Below, in pieces: positions 1 through 9,043 of a stretch of 48,655 nt of DNA. Position 1 is the stretch's first letter. Each line of letters opens with the position of its first letter. The notes beneath the pieces were generated by a model, which saw only the letters and a program-made list of their open reading frames with translations, was not told the DNA's origin and searched no databases. Origin of the DNA: Croceimicrobium sp965658965 (GTDB taxonomy: Bacteria; Bacteroidota; Bacteroidia; Flavobacteriales; Schleiferiaceae); assembly GCA_965658965.1 (NCBI GenBank), contig CBFHVV010000015.1, positions 1 to 48,655 of the forward strand. Reading direction: 5' to 3'. The translations under genes and the position numbers were made by a program.

Positions 1-1390
1 ACAAAGCGACTTAAACAATGGTAAAACTAGCTGTACTCAGCTAGTAGAGCATTATTTGCAAAAAATAGAAGATCATCAAGATCTTAATGCCTTTGTAGAA
101 GTTTATTCCCACGATGCACGCAGCAGAGCAACAGTTATTGATGCTAAAATTGAGCATGGCACCGCAGGAAAGCTGGCAGGAATGGTTATTGGCATTAAAG
201 ATAATATTGCCTACCAAGATCACGGCCTTAGCGCATCTAGCAAAATTTTAGAAGGCTTTACCTCTCTTTATTCTGCCACTTGCGTAGAAAGGCTTTTAGA
301 GGAAGATGCCATTATTATTGGTCGCCTCAATTGCGATGAATTTGCCATGGGCTCATCCAATCGCTTTAGCCATTATGGCCCGGTTAAAAACCCACTAGAT
401 AAAAGTCTAGTACCTGGTGGTTCCTCGGGCGGAAGTGCAGCGGCGGTTGCTGCTGGCTTATGTATGGCCAGCTTAGGAAGCGACACCGGTGGTTCTATTC
501 GTCAGCCGGCAAGCTTTACGGGTATTTATGGTTTTAAGCCTAGCTATGGTCGTATTTCTCGCCATGGCTTAATTGCCTTCGCCTCAAGCTTCGATCAAAT
601 TGGTCCTTTTGCCAACTCGGTAGAAGATACCGCCCTCTTATACGAAATAATGGCCGGCCCCGACCAATACGATAATACCTGCAGTCAGCGCGAAGTAAGC
701 CCGGTTTCCCTAGATGGGGAAAACAAAGCGCGTAAAGTTGCCTATTTTAAAGATGTGCTAGAAAATGAAAAATTAGACCCCGAGGTACGTAAAAAAGCAG
801 AAGAATTTATCGAAAAACTACGGGCTGCGGGCCACACCGTCGAAGGAATTGACTTTCCTCTGCTCGACTTTTTAGTCCCAACCTATTATATCCTAAGCAC
901 CGCCGAAGCAAGCAGTAATTTAGCGCGTTACGACGGAATTCATTTTGGCTATCGCAGCCCCAATGCCCACGATTTAGAAAGTACCTACAAATTATCGCGT
1001 ACTGAAGGCTTCGGGACAGAAGTAAAACGTCGTATTCTATTGGGAACTTTCGTTCTCAGCAGCGGGTATTATGAAGCTTATTATGGAAAAGCCCAAAAAA
1101 CCCGTCGTTTAGTAAGCGACAAAACCAATGAAATCTTCGAAGATTATGATTTCATTTTCTCTCCTACTACACCACACACAGCCTTTCCGATAGACCAAGT
1201 AGAAACGGATCCCACCCAAATGTATTTGGAGGATATTTTTACGGTTCACGCTAATATAACTGGTTGCCCATCTATTTCTCTACCTCTATCCCAACATAAA
1301 AACGGCTTACCTCTAGGAATGCAATTTACTGCTGCCAAATACGAAGAGGCTGATTTGCTGCAATTTGCGCAAACAATAATTAACAATTAA
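1..1390 (+). CDS. gatA: Glutamyl/aspartyl-tRNA amidotransferase subunit A, 5' end cut by window edge
   Basis: GatA is the amidase subunit of GatCAB, which converts mischarged Glu-tRNA(Gln) or Asp-tRNA(Asn) to the correct amidated form in the cytoplasm. The amidase signature is clear: the catalytic lysine lies in GIKDN (codon at 197-199), the cis-serine in the GGSSGGSA loop (about 416-439), and the nucleophilic serine in SDTGGSIRQPA (codon 494-496). The reading frame is open from base 2 without a stop, and the codons before the TTG at 56 encode a typical GatA N-terminal helix ending in LVEHYLQKI. That TTG is therefore not the start; the true start lies upstream of the window. About 462 codons are visible against roughly 480 in the family, so only the first 20 or so are missing. 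The following gene begins 74 bases downstream on the same strand. Confidence 0.95.
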   Translation, partial: QSDLNNGKTSCTQLVEHYLQKIEDHQDLNAFVEVYSHDARSRATVIDAKIEHGTAGKLAGMVIGIKDNIAYQDHGLSASSKILEGFTSLYSATCVERLLEEDAIIIGRLNCDEFAMGSSNRFSHYGPVKNPLDKSLVPGGSSGGSAAAVAAGLCMASLGSDTGGSIRQPASFTGIYGFKPSYGRISRHGLIAFASSFDQIGPFANSVEDTALLYEIMAGPDQYDNTCSQREVSPVSLDGENKARKVAYFKDVLENEKLDPEVRKKAEEFIEKLRAAGHTVEGIDFPLLDFLVPTYYILSTAEASSNLARYDGIHFGYRSPNAHDLESTYKLSRTEGFGTEVKRRILLGTFVLSSGYYEAYYGKAQKTRRLVSDKTNEIFEDYDFIFSPTTPHTAFPIDQVETDPTQMYLEDIFTVHANITGCPSISLPLSQHKNGLPLGMQFTAAKYEEADLLQFAQTIINN

Positions 1391-1464
1391 AGGTTAATCC
1401 TTTCGTTATAGCTGCGGGAAGAGCTTGATTTTATTCTGTAAATTCCCTTCTTAGCCTCATTCTC

Positions 1465-3000
1465 ATGAAGAACAAAATAATTATATTCACTTCCAAGGTA
1501 TTATTCCTTCCCGCTATACTTTTAGGGGGAAACCCTAAAAAAGGCGAAACCGATACTATTGTTAAGCCCAAGCTTATTGCCTTAGATGCAATACAATTAG
1601 AAGATGACCCTTTCGCCGCACGGTTGGATAGCTTAATGAGCCTTAGCTTTTTTGAAGATTTAAACAGTGCGCGCCTAAACGACTCCGATAGCTTGATGCT
1701 TTGGAACACAACAAACGCCGAGGCCCCACGCTTTAGCGATAGTATTTATACCGCTCGCTTAAATGCACTCAACGAGCTAAGCCCGATGGCACTCGGCTAT
1801 AATTCTACCGTAAAATCATATATCGAACTTTACTCCCTACGTCGTCGCGAACAAGTAAGTAAAATGCTCGGCTTAGCGCAATATTACTTCCCCATGTTTG
1901 AGGAAGCTTTGGATAAATACGATATGCCGCTTGAGTTAAAATATCTCGCAGTGGTAGAGTCTGCTCTTAATCCTATGGCTCGTTCGCGAGTAGGGGCAAC
2001 CGGACTGTGGCAGTTTATGTATGCCACTGGAAAGATTAACGGGCTAAATGTTAATAGCTATATCGACGAGCGTAACGATCCTATAAAGTCCACCGAAGCG
2101 GCTTGTCAATATCTCACTCAGCTTTACCGCATTTTCGACGATTGGAATCTAGCCTTAGCTGCCTATAATTCTGGCCCTGGTAATGTTAACAAGGCTATCC
2201 GCCGCAGCGGAGGACAAAAAGATTATTGGTCTATTCGTCCCTTTTTACCAAGAGAAACGGCTAGCTATGTGCCCGCTTTTATTGCGGTTAATTACATCAT
2301 GAACTACCATGAAGAGCACCTTATTTACCCTACTCAATTAAAGCCTTCCTTTTTTAGCACCGATACCATAAATGTAAAAGAGCGTATTAGCTTTGAGCAA
2401 ATCACTAAACTAATTGATATTAGTGAGGAGGAGCTGGAATTTTTAAACCCCGCCTACCGTCACAAGTTAATCCCCAAAAAGGCCAATGGCAGCTACGCTT
2501 TAGTTTTACCACAAGATAAAATTGGGCTTTTTGTTAGCAATGAAGACTCCATTTATAAAATTGCCGCCCAGCATTTTAAAGAAACTAAAACGGAAACCCC
2601 AGCCGTGGTTGTCGATAATAATCGCATCCGTCACAAGGTTCGCCGTGGCGAAGTTCTAGGCACTATTGGTGAGAAATATGGCGTTAGCGCTCGTAGCATT
2701 CGTAATTGGAACGGACTGCGGGGTAATACCATCCGAGTAGGGCAAAGACTTACTATTTACCCACGAAGAATGCCCAATAAAGCCGTGGCCAGCAGTTCTA
2801 AAAAAGAAAGTCGCCCCCAAAGTACACCCAGTAAAACTGGTAAATACGACAATTATCAAGTTCGCAATGGCGAAACCTTTTATTCTATCGCCAAAAAATA
2901 CCCCGGCATTAGCGCTCAAAACATAATGTCGTGGAACAATATTGATAATGCCCGCCGACTTAAACCAGGTATGACTTTAAAAATCTACCGCGAAAGTTAA
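1465..3000 (+). CDS. mltD: MltD-like membrane-bound lytic murein transglycosylase with two LysM domains
   Basis: This protein cleaves the glycan strands of peptidoglycan, leaving 1,6-anhydro ends. Residues 1-20 form a hydrophobic export signal without an obvious lipobox cysteine. The SLT (lysozyme-like) domain covers about 135-285: the catalytic glutamate is E165 in VVESALNP, followed by the family blocks GATGLWQFM and AAYNSGPGNV. Two LysM peptidoglycan-binding repeats follow at about 388-432 and 462-508, joined by a Ser/Lys-rich linker. The length of 511 aa and the domain order match MltD proteins of Bacteroidota. The DUF4837 lipoprotein gene starts only 4 bases downstream, so the two are probably co-transcribed. 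The mltD symbol is by architecture; other family-1 lytic transglycosylases look similar. Confidence 0.9.
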   Translation: MKNKIIIFTSKVLFLPAILLGGNPKKGETDTIVKPKLIALDAIQLEDDPFAARLDSLMSLSFFEDLNSARLNDSDSLMLWNTTNAEAPRFSDSIYTARLNALNELSPMALGYNSTVKSYIELYSLRRREQVSKMLGLAQYYFPMFEEALDKYDMPLELKYLAVVESALNPMARSRVGATGLWQFMYATGKINGLNVNSYIDERNDPIKSTEAACQYLTQLYRIFDDWNLALAAYNSGPGNVNKAIRRSGGQKDYWSIRPFLPRETASYVPAFIAVNYIMNYHEEHLIYPTQLKPSFFSTDTINVKERISFEQITKLIDISEEELEFLNPAYRHKLIPKKANGSYALVLPQDKIGLFVSNEDSIYKIAAQHFKETKTETPAVVVDNNRIRHKVRRGEVLGTIGEKYGVSARSIRNWNGLRGNTIRVGQRLTIYPRRMPNKAVASSSKKESRPQSTPSKTGKYDNYQVRNGETFYSIAKKYPGISAQNIMSWNNIDNARRLKPGMTLKIYRES

Positions 3001-3004
3001 AACT

Positions 3005-4015
3005 ATGAAAGCCTTAAAATACTCCCTTCTCCTCTTGTTCAGTATTAGCTTTTTAGCAGCTTGCACTAATAACGGAGAGGATTCGGATGGAACTAATTTT
3101 TTTGGCAACGAAAAAGTTCTTCCTCCCAGTAACGGTGGTATTTTAGATATTTTAGTGATTGCGAGAGATAAGGTTTGGGACGGCCCTGCTGGAGATGCGT
3201 TTCAAAAGCATTTTACCGCCATGACTTATGGCCTTCCGCAGCCTGAGCCTTTATTTACCGTTCGACAAGTGCAAAGTCGTGACTTTGGTAAGCTCTTAAA
3301 ACGCTCGCGCTATTTAGTTTTAATGAGCCTGGGCGACAGCACTATTTTCACCTCCGAAAACGATAAGTGGGCACGCGACCAGATTGTATTTTACCTGCAA
3401 GCCCCAACAGAAGCCCTTCTGCGCAAGCTAATTTTAGAAGAGAATAAGAGGATTGAGGCCACTATTGAGGCACGTGAGATGACCCGCATGAACTCTCGCA
3501 TTGCGGCTCTTACCCATTCAACATATCCTGATTTTTTAGCAAAAAACCACCTTAAAATTGCGATCCCAAAAGACTTTGAAGTTAGCGTAGAAAAAGAAAA
3601 CCTGGTAGTTTACTGGCGGCGCACCAAAGTGAATGATATGGGCATTATAATTTACAGAGGCCCGCTTCCGCAAGAAGGCGCCATAATTGGCGAGCATATT
3701 GTTCCCCTGCGCGATAGTCTCACCGAGCTTTATGTTCCGGGTGCCCGCGAGAATAGTTTTATGATTACCGAAGATCTTATTAAACCCAAAACGGTTCCAA
3801 CCGAAATTGGAGACAACTTCGCTTTAAAGACTCGGGGATTATGGCGTACCAAAGGCGATATAATGGGTGGCCCATTTGTAAGCTATAGTATTTACGATGA
3901 AAAGCATCAACAACTTATTTACATAGATGCGTTTTTACTACAGCCTGATAAAAAGAAACGCAAAACGCTTTTCGAATTAGAAAGCATTTTAAACACCTTA
4001 GAAATTACGCCTTAG
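3005..4015 (+). CDS. DUF4837 family lipoprotein
   Basis: This 336-aa protein begins with a lipoprotein signal ending in the lipobox LAAC, with Cys20 as the lipidated residue, so it should be anchored in an envelope membrane. The body matches the DUF4837 family of Bacteroidota, including an N-terminal block around LPPSNGGILDILVIARD and a central EKENLVVYWRR segment. No enzymatic motif is visible and the biochemical role of the family is unknown. It lies 4 bases after the lytic transglycosylase gene, suggesting co-expression and an envelope-related role, which is an inference. Its 3' end overlaps the convergent recO gene by 4 bases. Confidence 0.85.
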   Translation: MKALKYSLLLLFSISFLAACTNNGEDSDGTNFFGNEKVLPPSNGGILDILVIARDKVWDGPAGDAFQKHFTAMTYGLPQPEPLFTVRQVQSRDFGKLLKRSRYLVLMSLGDSTIFTSENDKWARDQIVFYLQAPTEALLRKLILEENKRIEATIEAREMTRMNSRIAALTHSTYPDFLAKNHLKIAIPKDFEVSVEKENLVVYWRRTKVNDMGIIIYRGPLPQEGAIIGEHIVPLRDSLTELYVPGARENSFMITEDLIKPKTVPTEIGDNFALKTRGLWRTKGDIMGGPFVSYSIYDEKHQQLIYIDAFLLQPDKKKRKTLFELESILNTLEITP

Positions 4016-4740
4016 TGCAGTAAATCGTACAAAACGGGTAATGACTTAAGCTGTCCAAAGTCATTAAAATGCAGTCGATAATAACTCAACATATTTTCTA
4101 AAACTTGGCGCCTTTGACCCGAATTAGTTAAAGAAACTTGTGCTGAATTTTTATACCCTTCTGCTTGCAGCGCAGCCCAAATGGCGGCCTCATTTGCATA
4201 GAGATAATAAGAATGCAGCGGCTCTTTAAAGATCTCCTCCGCATCTAATAAATCGTAATACGGCGCTTCACTATGCACCTTAAAATGAGGTTCGAAACCC
4301 AAGTAAGCGCTAAAGTCCATTAAAAATGCTGGCAGAAAATTAGCCAAAGAAGCCTGTTCCTCATCTAAGTGAATAAAGGCTTCTTTTAAAAACTGATACA
4401 GCGATGGAGCGGTCGCTTCTTCCTTTAAGGATTTACTGAGAAGCTCTGCCAGAAAAAGAGCCAAACAAGATTTAACGGGATCAAATGGAATTTCCTGATA
4501 AGGGTGCAAGATGCGCAGCTCCTGAAGCCGTTTTAATTCACCTTTAGATTTGTCGCTGTAAATTATTTCAACCAAGCTTAAAACCTGCATCAATGGTTTT
4601 CGCAGCCCCTTTTTACTGTTACGAGAAACGGAGCTAATTAAGGAGAGTAAGCCACATTCTGGGCCGAAAACCGTCAGTATCATACTGGCGTCCCCATATT
4701 TTACTGCGCGCAGAATTATCGCTTCACCGCGAACTTGCAT
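4012..4740 (-). CDS. recO: DNA repair protein RecO
   Basis: RecO acts with RecR to load RecA onto SSB-coated single-stranded DNA in gap and break repair. The 242-aa protein has the N-terminal OB-fold signature of the family: GEAIILRAVKYGDASMILTVF, then GLLSLI and a basic segment, with the helical C-terminal domain from about residue 80. The zinc-binding cysteine cluster found in some RecO proteins is absent; only isolated cysteines are present. The start ATG at 4740 overlaps the stop codon of the upstream porZ gene by one base (TAATG), which suggests translational coupling. The 3' end overlaps the convergent DUF4837 gene by 4 bases. Confidence 0.9.
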   Translation of the reverse strand: MQVRGEAIILRAVKYGDASMILTVFGPECGLLSLISSVSRNSKKGLRKPLMQVLSLVEIIYSDKSKGELKRLQELRILHPYQEIPFDPVKSCLALFLAELLSKSLKEEATAPSLYQFLKEAFIHLDEEQASLANFLPAFLMDFSAYLGFEPHFKVHSEAPYYDLLDAEEIFKEPLHSYYLYANEAAIWAALQAEGYKNSAQVSLTNSGQRRQVLENMLSYYRLHFNDFGQLKSLPVLYDLLH

Positions 4741-7049
4741 TAATTAATAATCAAAATTTTAGCCACCTCAGTATTGGCACCAAGGTCGTCACTAATAAGG
4801 GCTAAATAAACGCCCGAAGCAACCCGCTCGCCATTAAAGCGGTTGCCATTCCAAATCGCTTGGCCGCCCTCAGCTACCGTTTCAAAAACAATATTGCCAT
4901 CAATGTCTGCAATTTTCACCTGCGCATTGGTCACTAAGCCCCTAATCAAAATAGGGCCCGAATAACCCGGTTCCACTGGGTTGGGGTAAGCAAAGACATC
5001 GGTCATTCGCTCCTCCCCTTCTGTTGCTTGACCTTGATACGAAACAATGCCTTGATCTGAGCCGAAATACACCATGCCCGTTTCATCATCAATTTCAATA
5101 TCTAAAATAGTGTTACTGGCCAAAGGGCTATTCTCTTTGGAGAAGCGTAATAATTGCACCCGCCCATTCTCATTGGTATAAAACACACCACTATTTACCG
5201 TTCCAAACCACTTTTTGTTAGATCCGTCAATTTCGATATCATTAATAGCCTCGGTTCCTAGTACTCGTTCGCCATTTCCGTCGCCATCTTCATCTATAAC
5301 AATAATAGAGGCATCATAGCTGCGATTCGCCTCAAAGATATTCTCCGGGCTAAAAAGTACTGCTAAGCCCTCATTGGTGCCGATCCAAATCTCACCATCC
5401 AAATCTTCTGCAAAGGAAAGCACCGTTTCTGATGGCAAATTCCCCGAACCTTCCGAAGAGCCAAGGCTGCGGTTTTCCACTGGCACACCATCCTCTAAGC
5501 GCACTACAATTAAACCACCATTACGCACCTGCAACCAAACTTGGTTAGAACGAGTGGCCATTACTTTAAGAATGTTGGCACCTGTCCCGGCCGACCCTAA
5601 GCTAAAGCTTTCAATTTCACCATCAGGCCTAATCACCCCTAAAGGTCTATCGGTAAGAGCATTACCAAACCAAATATTCCCATCTTGATCCATTGACATA
5701 TCTGCCGCACGATGATTATTTGCCCCTTGAATGGAGGGTAGAACCCCATTGGTAGTTTGCTCATTTATAATCCGAATCAATTCGGGCTCTTCCCCAGATA
5801 TCCGTAATTCTAAAATTCCATTACCATAACTAGAAGCATAGAATATCTCCGGATCGGTAGGATGTGGCATTACCTTTACAATATCTTTATAACCATTAAA
5901 GGTGCTATTTGGGTAATTCGTCCAATCTAATTCTTCCAGCCTAAAAAAACCTTCCGCATTAAACTGCGGAGTTCCTACAGCATCGATACCGCCTGGGCTA
6001 ACTATTAAGCCAATATCGCTTTGCTGCATGCTTAGCACATTTTTGGTACGTGGGCTATTCGGCACTAAGGGTAGCGGGAAAATTTGAAAAACTTGGTAAA
6101 CCCCGGAAGCTGCATCAGCGATCCAAAAGTTTTCGGGATTAGTACCCATCACCGCTGCAACGGGATTAAATGCGGTGTCGCTTACCGTAGTAGAGTTCCA
6201 GTTTTTTACAAATTGAAAATTCTCATCGTAAGCACGTGCACTAAAATTATTAACCACTACTAAGGTTCCTTTAGAGGCGCTTAAATAACGGTTATCTGCA
6301 ATTTCATTGGCATCAAAATGGAACCACTGGCCATTTTCGCGATAAAAAATAGAATCCTGATTGGGTTCGATATTGCGATTTACAAATAATCGCTGATCAA
6401 AATAACAGATCAAATTAATGGAGCGGCTAATTTTTTGATCTTGCTTCCAGTTTTCGAAAAAGAATTTAGCGGAATTTAAAGGTGCTTTATAAAGCCCTTG
6501 TGGCGTGGCGGCGTAAAGAGTGTCTCCATCATCGGTAATTTCATTCACCGCTAGGTTTACGCCATTTGGACCAATAATATAAGTTTCGCGTACCAAGCCC
6601 GTGGGGATTTCATAGGCAAGAATCCCAAAATCGGTTGCGATGAAAGCCACACTATCTAAGATGTGAATGTGGTTTATTCGCTTTAAACCACTGTAATTGC
6701 TGCTTAAGCGTAAGTCTGGAAAAGTAGTTACCTCACCGCCCCTAAAAATATCGAGGTTACCATTTTCGTAACCAATTAAAAGTTCTTGGTATCTTTCGCT
6801 GTAAGCAATGCAAGTTAAGCCTACGTCACTAAGTCCATTCACCTTAGAAACTCGGTTAATGGCTCGGTCGCGCAGATCGTAAGTGTATAAACCTTGCTCG
6901 GTGGCTACATAAGTTACGTCATTATTCTCTAAGATATCTACCGAACGAGTGTAGGGAAGGTGATCTACCCAAACTCCTAAATTGTTGGATACCTGAGATA
7001 TAGAGATAAAAGGAAGGAAAAGAAAAATGAGCCAATAGCTTTTATTCAT
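4740..7049 (-). CDS. porZ: PorZ-like beta-propeller protein of the type IX secretion system
   Basis: PorZ is a surface component of the type IX secretion attachment complex, which anchors cargo on the outer membrane in Bacteroidota. The protein starts with a signal peptide (MNKSYWLIFLFLPFISISQ). A PorZ-type N-terminal propeller segment follows (about residues 25-190, with WVDHLPYTRS and VTYVATEQGLYTYD), then two-component-regulator-propeller repeats such as DGEIWIGTNEGLAVL and KKWFGTVNSGVFYTN. The last 80 residues resemble a T9SS type A sorting domain: YPNPVEPG, then GERVASGVYLALI and a final AKILIIN. The frame is open 24 codons further upstream to 7121, but the Met at 7049 places the signal peptide at the N-terminus and was chosen. 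Length is about 769 aa, close to characterised PorZ. It is transcribed with recO and divergently from ricT. Confidence 0.8.
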   Translation of the reverse strand: MNKSYWLIFLFLPFISISQVSNNLGVWVDHLPYTRSVDILENNDVTYVATEQGLYTYDLRDRAINRVSKVNGLSDVGLTCIAYSERYQELLIGYENGNLDIFRGGEVTTFPDLRLSSNYSGLKRINHIHILDSVAFIATDFGILAYEIPTGLVRETYIIGPNGVNLAVNEITDDGDTLYAATPQGLYKAPLNSAKFFFENWKQDQKISRSINLICYFDQRLFVNRNIEPNQDSIFYRENGQWFHFDANEIADNRYLSASKGTLVVVNNFSARAYDENFQFVKNWNSTTVSDTAFNPVAAVMGTNPENFWIADAASGVYQVFQIFPLPLVPNSPRTKNVLSMQQSDIGLIVSPGGIDAVGTPQFNAEGFFRLEELDWTNYPNSTFNGYKDIVKVMPHPTDPEIFYASSYGNGILELRISGEEPELIRIINEQTTNGVLPSIQGANNHRAADMSMDQDGNIWFGNALTDRPLGVIRPDGEIESFSLGSAGTGANILKVMATRSNQVWLQVRNGGLIVVRLEDGVPVENRSLGSSEGSGNLPSETVLSFAEDLDGEIWIGTNEGLAVLFSPENIFEANRSYDASIIVIDEDGDGNGERVLGTEAINDIEIDGSNKKWFGTVNSGVFYTNENGRVQLLRFSKENSPLASNTILDIEIDDETGMVYFGSDQGIVSYQGQATEGEERMTDVFAYPNPVEPGYSGPILIRGLVTNAQVKIADIDGNIVFETVAEGGQAIWNGNRFNGERVASGVYLALISDDLGANTEVAKILIIN

Positions 7050-7112
7050 GGTGTCTGAGCTTCTTGCGTATACAAACGCTAAAATTAGCCAAAAATGATA
7101 GGCGGATATAGA

Positions 7113-7142
7113 TTTTACCATAGTTACGAAATCCTATCTTTG
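7113..7142 (+). promoter_or_regulatory. Bacteroidota-type promoter upstream of ricT
   Basis: TATCTTTG at 7135-7142 matches the Bacteroidota -7 element TAnnTTTG exactly. A T-rich TTTT at 7113-7116, 18 bases upstream, is an imperfect -33 element (consensus TTTG or TTG at 17-23 bases). It lies about 47 bases before the ricT start in the divergent gap with porZ and is oriented to drive the long ricT to 15800 run. Start-site mapping would be needed to confirm it. Confidence 0.5.
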
Positions 7143-7188
7143 CGAGATAGCACAAATTTTATTTTAATGCACACAAAATATAGATTGA

Positions 7189-8544
7189 ATGGGTTGTGGA
7201 AGTTGTAGTACTAGTGGCATTCCAAAAGGTTGTAAAAGTAATGGCTCTTGTGGCGTAGATGGCTGCGAGAAACTTACAGTTTTTGACTGGCTTAGTGATA
7301 TGGAACTACCGAGTTCGGTTAATCCCTTCGATTGCATAGAAGTTCGTTTTAAAAACGGACGTAAAGAATATTTCAAAAACGTTAATAATCTTAAACTTTA
7401 TATGGGCGATGTAGTGGCCGTGGAGGGTTCTCCTGGTCACGACATTGGTGCGGTTTCCCTTACGGGAGAATTGGTTCGCTTGCAAATGAAAAAGAAGCGC
7501 CTAAACGTAGAGTCTTCTGAGGTTAAAAAACTTTACCGAAAGTCTAATCAGCGCGACATTGACCTTTGGCGAATAGCACAAGAGCGCGAACATGCCACCA
7601 TGGTGCGCAGCCGTGAACTGGTAAAAGAGTTAAACCTCAACATGAAGCTGAGCGATGTAGAGTTTCAAGGCGATAATGCTAAAGCTACCTTTTACTATAT
7701 CGCCGAAGAAAGAGTAGACTTTCGCGAACTTATTAAGCGTTTTGCCTCTGAGTTTAAGGTGCGCGTAGAGATGCGCCAAATCGGCTCACGCCAAGAAGCG
7801 GGTAAAATTGGTGGTATTGGCTCTTGCGGTAGAGAGTTATGCTGCAGCACTTGGCTTACCGACTTTCGTTCGGTTAATACCGCTGCTGCCCGTTACCAGC
7901 AATTGTCCCTAAATCCTACTAAACTTGCTGGGCAATGCGGTAAGTTAAAATGCTGCCTCAATTACGAGTTGGATACCTATTTAGATGCGCTGAAAAAATT
8001 TCCAGATACCAGCAAAAACCTACAGACTAAAGTTGGTGAGGCCTACTTTATGAAAATGGACATTTTCAAGGAGATTTTATGGTATGCGAATCCTCAACCA
8101 GGAAACAACGAGTGGCTCGCCCTTAAACTGGAAGACGTGAAAAAAATCATGGCTATGAACGAAAAGGGTGAAAAACCTGAAGGCCTTGATAGTTTTAACG
8201 TGAACAATGTTCCAACCGAAGAAAAGACCTACGAAAACGTGGTAGGCCAGGATGAGCTGACTCGTTTCGACAATAAAGGTGGCAAGGGCAGAGGAAAAGG
8301 CAGGGGAAATGCTAATCGTAGACGCAGTGGCAACAACTCTCCCAATGCAAAAGGCCCTAATAATAGAGCTGGCGGTGGGCGCAATTCGAAAAACAACCAA
8401 GCGAAAGCTGGCCCTAAACAAAGCCCAGATTCTAAAAACAACAATCCCCAAGCTAAAGCAGCTAATGAGGAAAATGGTACGGCCAAGAAGCGTCCAGCGC
8501 GCAGAAAGTACAGACCTAAAAACAAAGGCAATAAAGGTGAATAA
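7189..8544 (+). CDS. ricT: RicT-type PSP1-domain protein with Cys-rich N-terminus and basic tail
   Basis: This is a PSP1-domain protein of the RicT (YaaT) group. In Bacillus, RicT is part of a soluble RicAFT Fe-S complex that affects RNA processing; its role in Bacteroidota is not established. Residues 1-27 are rich in cysteine (GCGSC, GCKS, SCGVDGC), a plausible metal-binding segment. The PSP1 core spans about 50-270, including RIAQEREHATMVRSRELV, a GSCGRELCCSTWL block and GQCGKLKCCLNYE, both Cys motifs typical of the group. Residues from about 365 form a Gly/Arg/Lys/Asn-rich tail of low complexity, possibly RNA-binding. The gldH GTG start overlaps the 3' end by 8 bases. A match to the -7 promoter consensus lies just upstream. 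Confidence 0.85.
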   Translation: MGCGSCSTSGIPKGCKSNGSCGVDGCEKLTVFDWLSDMELPSSVNPFDCIEVRFKNGRKEYFKNVNNLKLYMGDVVAVEGSPGHDIGAVSLTGELVRLQMKKKRLNVESSEVKKLYRKSNQRDIDLWRIAQEREHATMVRSRELVKELNLNMKLSDVEFQGDNAKATFYYIAEERVDFRELIKRFASEFKVRVEMRQIGSRQEAGKIGGIGSCGRELCCSTWLTDFRSVNTAAARYQQLSLNPTKLAGQCGKLKCCLNYELDTYLDALKKFPDTSKNLQTKVGEAYFMKMDIFKEILWYANPQPGNNEWLALKLEDVKKIMAMNEKGEKPEGLDSFNVNNVPTEEKTYENVVGQDELTRFDNKGGKGRGKGRGNANRRRSGNNSPNAKGPNNRAGGGRNSKNNQAKAGPKQSPDSKNNNPQAKAANEENGTAKKRPARRKYRPKNKGNKGE

Positions 8545-9043
8545 AAAGCTTTGGCATAAATCTTTGGTGGCCCTGCTACTTATTAGCATCACTGTTTTTT
8601 TGAGCAGCTGTGAAGAAAGCCCCTATTTTGAAGAATACCTAAGTGTTGACGAAAATGGTTGGTTAGCGGATAGCAGCGCACGCTTTCAGGTGAAAATTGA
8701 AGATACTAGCAGCGCCTACGCTTTAATATTCAATCTGCGCGCCAACGATAACTATCCTTACAGCAATCTTTACCTTTTTCGTAAAATCAGTTCGGAAGAA
8801 AACACCGAGTATGCTGATACCGCCCAAATTTTTCTGGCCGATGCCTATGGCCGCTGGTTAGGCGATGGCATTGGTGAGTTAAAAACCTTTCAGCGCCCCT
8901 ACCGACGCGAACCTTTAAGCTTTCGCCAGAAAGGTATCTACACTTTTGAGTTTAGGCAGGCTATGCGCGAAAAAGCTCTTGCTGGCGTTGAAGAAGTGGG
9001 TTTAACAATTTATAAAATCGAAGATGGCCAAAACAAGCAATAG
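8537..9043 (+). CDS. gldH: Gliding motility lipoprotein GldH
   Basis: GldH is a lipoprotein required for gliding in Flavobacterium johnsoniae and linked to the gliding/T9SS machinery. The 168-aa protein has a lipoprotein signal ending in LSSC with Cys25, then the conserved features of the family: YEEYLSVDENGW near the start, a YPYSNLYLFRK block, and DAYGRWLGDGIGELK. The GTG at 8537 was chosen because it directly precedes the basic-hydrophobic signal; the frame remains open further upstream but only inside the low-complexity tail of ricT. It overlaps ricT by 8 bases and the PBP1A gene by 20 bases. This ricT-gldH-PBP1A order is, to my knowledge, common in Flavobacteriia. GldH alone does not prove that the organism glides. 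Confidence 0.85.
   Translation: MNKKLWHKSLVALLLISITVFLSSCEESPYFEEYLSVDENGWLADSSARFQVKIEDTSSAYALIFNLRANDNYPYSNLYLFRKISSEENTEYADTAQIFLADAYGRWLGDGIGELKTFQRPYRREPLSFRQKGIYTFEFRQAMREKALAGVEEVGLTIYKIEDGQNKQ

Noticed and set aside
56..58. TTG at 56 as the gatA start codon
   Set aside because: The frame is open from base 2 without a stop, and the upstream codons encode the expected GatA N-terminal helix; the gene is cut by the window edge.
7050..7121. In-frame upstream extension of the porZ frame to 7121
   Set aside because: The Met at 7049 begins a textbook signal peptide, and the extra residues would bury it.
8279..8536. Longer frame upstream of gldH, starting inside ricT
   Set aside because: It lies inside the low-complexity ricT tail in another frame; the GTG at 8537 gives a normal lipoprotein signal.
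8077..8592. Antisense reading frames opposite the ricT 3' end
   Set aside because: They mirror the skewed base composition of the Gly/Arg/Asn-rich tail and show no domain or start context.
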